This document shows positions 4,584 to 6,612 of a DNA stretch of 6,612 nt, in pieces. Each line of letters starts with the position of its first letter. Position 1 is the first letter of the stretch. Origin of the DNA: JBBRHH01 sp038222915 (GTDB lineage: Bacteria; Planctomycetota; Phycisphaerae; Tepidisphaerales; Tepidisphaeraceae); the NCBI GenBank assembly GCA_038222915.1, contig JBBRHH010000354.1, forward strand, positions 1 to 6,612, in the 5' to 3' direction. Made by a program: the position numbers and the translations under genes. The notes under the pieces are model-generated. The model was given only the letters and a program-made list of their open reading frames with translations, was not told where the DNA came from and did not search any database.

Positions 4584-5991
4584 AATGGCCGGTGATCACC
4601 CGAATAATGTCCGCCAACTCGTCCGCAACCTGAATCGGCTGGTTCACATACCTTCCATGCGGCTCCGAGCGCGGTGCCTGATCCTGCACCGCCTTCATGT
4701 CGATCCCGGTGTGATACTTCACCGTGACATTTGGGTCCTTCAACTCATGCCCCGTGAGAATGCACACCACCTTTTCATTCGGCGAAATCACCTGCTCTTC
4801 CAGCAGCTTCCGCAATCCGGCCACGCTCGCGGCGCTAGCCGGTTCACACCCAAACCCAAACCGCGCCACCATTGCCCGGTGCTCCAGGATCTCATCATCA
4901 TTCACTTCGCGCACCACCCCGCTCATCACATGCAGAGCCCTCAGCGCCTTGGGCAAATTCACCGGCCTCGAAATCTCAATCGCGCTCGCCACCGTATGCG
5001 GATAATAATTGCTCTCATCCATCGCCGCATAAAGCCCGTTGATCGCCCCCATGTCCACCCGCCCATCGTTCCAACGCAAATTTCGCCGCGTGTACAACTC
5101 GTTCAGCGTGTTGGCCCCCGAAGCATTGATCACCGCCAGCCGCGGAATCTTCTTAATCAGACCCAGCTCCTTCAGCTCCATAAACGCCTTGCCAAACGCC
5201 GAGCAGTTGCCCAGATTTCCGCCTGGCACGATTACCCAATCCGGAGACTGCCAGTCCAGCGTCTCGAGGATCCGATACATAATGCTCTTCTGGCCTTCCA
5301 GCCGGAACGGATTCACGCTGTTCATCAGATAGATGCCCAGATCTGAATCCGACGATATCTGCCGGATCCGCCGCAGGCACGCATCAAAATCCCCCTTGAT
5401 CTGCAGCGTCAAAGCGCCGTAATCCAGCGCCTGCGATAGTTTCCCCAGCGAAATCTTCCCCGTCCCGATAAACACAATCCCCTGCATCTCCGCCAGCGAA
5501 GCAAACATCGCAAGACTAGCGCTCGTGTTCCCCGTCGACGCACAAGCCACCCGCTTCGCCTTCACCATCCGCGCATGTGTAAACGCGGCCGTCATCCCGT
5601 TGTCCTTAAAACTCCCGCTCGGATTCAACCCCTCATACTGCAGCATCAAATGCCCCGCCCGCATCCCAATCTGCCGCCCAACCAGATCGGCCTGCTGCAT
5701 CGCTGTCCGACCCTCCCCGATCGACACCACGTCGTCCTCAGTGCGATAAAACGGAAGAAGTTCCCGAAACCGCCAAACCCCCGAAAAATCCAACCGCCCG
5801 GCCGTCTCCGTCCCCTTCGTATTCCACCGATGCTCGAAAAAGCTCAGGCTCTTGGGCACAGGCAAAAGAGACCAGTTGTAAAGAATATCCAGCAGCGACC
5901 CGCACTTCACACAAGTCGTGCGCACCTCATCCACCCCATACGTCGCCCCGCAGTCAGGATGAATGCACTTCTGATACGCAGCGTCGCTCAT
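4582..5991 (-). CDS. thrC: Threonine synthase (PLP-dependent, with N-terminal zinc ribbon)
   Basis: Converts O-phospho-L-homoserine to L-threonine with pyridoxal phosphate; cytoplasmic. The 469-aa protein starts with a small metal-binding ribbon: Cys9, Cys14, Cys27 and Cys30 in a C-x4-C...C-x2-C layout, as seen in one subgroup of threonine synthases. The fold-type II catalytic core follows, with IGEGRT at 91-96, the PLP lysine K129 in NPSGSFKDNGM (123-133), the ASTGNTSAS substrate loop at 151-159, NSVNPFRLEGQKS at 224-236 and the phosphate loop PGGNLGN at 256-262. GCEPASAAS at 381-389 and the ILTGHELKDP strand at 411-420 are also typical. The ATG is preceded by a run of five G and no normal Shine-Dalgarno. 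The cupin gene ends 51 bp upstream on the same strand, and dapB follows 11 bp after the stop, so thrC-dapB form a transcription unit that may include the cupin gene. A related PLP lyase is less likely given the phosphohomoserine-type motifs. Confidence 0.94.
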   Translation of the reverse strand: MSDAAYQKCIHPDCGATYGVDEVRTTCVKCGSLLDILYNWSLLPVPKSLSFFEHRWNTKGTETAGRLDFSGVWRFRELLPFYRTEDDVVSIGEGRTAMQQADLVGRQIGMRAGHLMLQYEGLNPSGSFKDNGMTAAFTHARMVKAKRVACASTGNTSASLAMFASLAEMQGIVFIGTGKISLGKLSQALDYGALTLQIKGDFDACLRRIRQISSDSDLGIYLMNSVNPFRLEGQKSIMYRILETLDWQSPDWVIVPGGNLGNCSAFGKAFMELKELGLIKKIPRLAVINASGANTLNELYTRRNLRWNDGRVDMGAINGLYAAMDESNYYPHTVASAIEISRPVNLPKALRALHVMSGVVREVNDDEILEHRAMVARFGFGCEPASAASVAGLRKLLEEQVISPNEKVVCILTGHELKDPNVTVKYHTGIDMKAVQDQAPRSEPHGRYVNQPIQVADELADIIRVITGH

Positions 5992-6042
5992 CCCCCAAAG
6001 GTTACCGACGATCAGCAGGGGAGGAAAGAGGCGACTGACGTG

Positions 6043-6612
6043 TTACGCCGGCACATCCATCCCATGCCGCTCAAAAACTGCCATCAGCCTCGCCATATCC
6101 GGCGGCCTCTGCTCCGGCATCACAGCCGGATCAGCACACTCCTCCCCACACTCCTCAAAAAACTTCTCAAACCCGCCCGGCGTGTGAAAATCCACCAGCT
6201 TCGCGTGAATCGCCCCCACGTTCCCAAACCCGTGCATCACCCCGCGCGGCACAAAAACAAATGTCCCCGCCGGTGCCCGCGAAGTCTCCCCGTCTACCGT
6301 AAATTCATACTCCCCCTCCAACACATAAAAGAACTCATCCATCGCGCGATGACTGTGCGGCGGCACGTGCCTACCCGGCGGCGTCTCAACTTCCACCACC
6401 GAAAACTGTCCATCCGTCTCCGCCCCCGTCAATCTCAGCGTGATCAGATGCCCCCGCACCCGCCACTGCTGCGGGGCGCGCGGGCCGGGGCGCGGCCCCC
6501 GCGGGGCCCCGCGGGCCGCGCCCGGGTGCGCGGGCCGCCCCCGCGACCGCCGCGGGTCCGTCAAGTGAACGAGGCCTCTCATACCTTTGGGTGAGGCTGG
6601 CTCGGCATCCAT
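6043..6612 (-). CDS. Cupin-domain protein with a suspect N-terminus
   Basis: A single-domain cupin of unknown substrate. Both conserved cupin motifs are perfect: G80-x5-H86-x-H88-x4-E93-x6-G100, and G116-x5-P122-x-G124-x2-H127-x3-N131. The metal ligands H86, H88, E93 and H127 are therefore all present, and a divalent-metal site is expected. The domain runs from about residue 50 (WRVRGHLITLRLTG) to 145; a helical tail with FEKFFEECGEECADP follows. Many relatives begin near the W-x-x-x-G motif after only 10-20 residues. Here about 49 residues precede it, of which 21-47 are almost only Arg, Gly, Pro and Ala, encoded by the GC-only stretch. The start is uncertain: the ATG is the last codon in the window, Met11 (6582) is another option, and the frame may also be broken within the island. 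The stop is TAA at 6045-6043, 51 bp before thrC. Functions in this family range from dioxygenases to sugar binding and cannot be chosen here. Confidence 0.75.
   Translation of the reverse strand: MDAEPASPKGMRGLVHLTDPRRSRGRPAHPGAARGAPRGPRPGPRAPQQWRVRGHLITLRLTGAETDGQFSVVEVETPPGRHVPPHSHRAMDEFFYVLEGEYEFTVDGETSRAPAGTFVFVPRGVMHGFGNVGAIHAKLVDFHTPGGFEKFFEECGEECADPAVMPEQRPPDMARLMAVFERHGMDVPA
6471..6556. other. Extreme GC island within the cupin N-terminus
   Basis: Of 86 bases only two are A or T (T6527 and A6546); 6471-6526 is an unbroken G/C run of 56. It is made of short GGGCC, CGCGG and CCCCG elements that repeat without an exact period. Nothing else in the window is like it; the sequence returns to ordinary composition on both sides. 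As coding sequence it gives a low-complexity Arg/Gly/Pro/Ala segment in an otherwise well conserved cupin. Either it is a real low-complexity insertion or a sequencing or assembly error at a difficult hairpin. Confidence 0.8.
6488..6523. repeat. Near-perfect GC hairpin inside the island
   Basis: Centred between 6506 and 6507, nine bases on each side pair perfectly (6498-6506 with 6507-6515). After a two-base bulge at 6496-6497, eight more pairs follow (6488-6495 with 6516-6523). All seventeen pairs are G:C. Such a stem would be very stable as DNA or RNA and would stall a polymerase. In the cupin mRNA it would lie about 90-125 nt after the ATG. Confidence 0.75.

Noticed and set aside
5575..6594. 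339-codon plus-strand open frame, plus others at 29-730 and 4555-5346
   Set aside because: They lie antisense to thrC/cupin, kdsD and dapB/thrC. Their products are Arg/His/Pro-rich with no domain, as expected for the reverse of C-ending codons in GC-rich genes.

Overview
The window carries nine protein genes, one of them cut by the left edge, and no rRNA, tRNA, CRISPR array or insertion sequence that I can see. The mix suggests a Gram-negative-type, high-GC bacterium, most likely a planctomycete (Phycisphaerae-like) or a relative in the PVC group. The reasons are an arabinose-5-phosphate isomerase (Kdo/LPS-type envelope), an HPAGQLGR variant of its active-site loop that I associate with planctomycetes and verrucomicrobia, a DapB/ThrC pair, a lipoprotein with a lipobox, and several genes with no Shine-Dalgarno sequence. 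The lineage is an inference from protein character, not from a marker gene.

Layout: on the minus strand, bases 1-949 hold nearly all of kdsD/kpsF (SIS plus two CBS domains). A 139-bp divergent intergenic region with overlapping candidate promoters separates it from a plus-strand run: a 166-aa HEPN-fold protein (1089-1589), a 105-aa conserved-looking partner of unknown function (1593-1910) and scpA, the kleisin of the SMC condensin (1928-2821). After a 194-bp gap with a small perfect palindrome come a 161-aa predicted lipoprotein (3016-3501) and a 41-aa single-pass membrane miniprotein (3645-3770). These converge on a minus-strand group transcribed from the right end: a cupin protein (6043-6612), threonine synthase thrC (4582-5991) and dihydrodipicolinate reductase dapB (3782-4570). 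The dapB ribosome binding site lies across the thrC stop codon.

How they work together: thrC and dapB serve the two arms of the aspartate pathway (threonine, and diaminopimelate/lysine) and look translationally coupled. kdsD feeds Kdo synthesis for the outer membrane, and the lipoprotein and miniprotein also point to the envelope. scpA is chromosome-segregation housekeeping.

The part most worth following is the HEPN gene with its tightly coupled 105-aa partner. It sits between two housekeeping genes, uses codons less biased than its neighbours, and has an R-x4-H pair that could be a HEPN ribonuclease site. It may be an undescribed toxin-antitoxin-like or defence pair. The second oddity is an 86-bp stretch at 6471-6556 with only two A/T bases and a long hairpin. 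It corrupts the N-terminus of the cupin gene and may be a sequence or assembly artefact.
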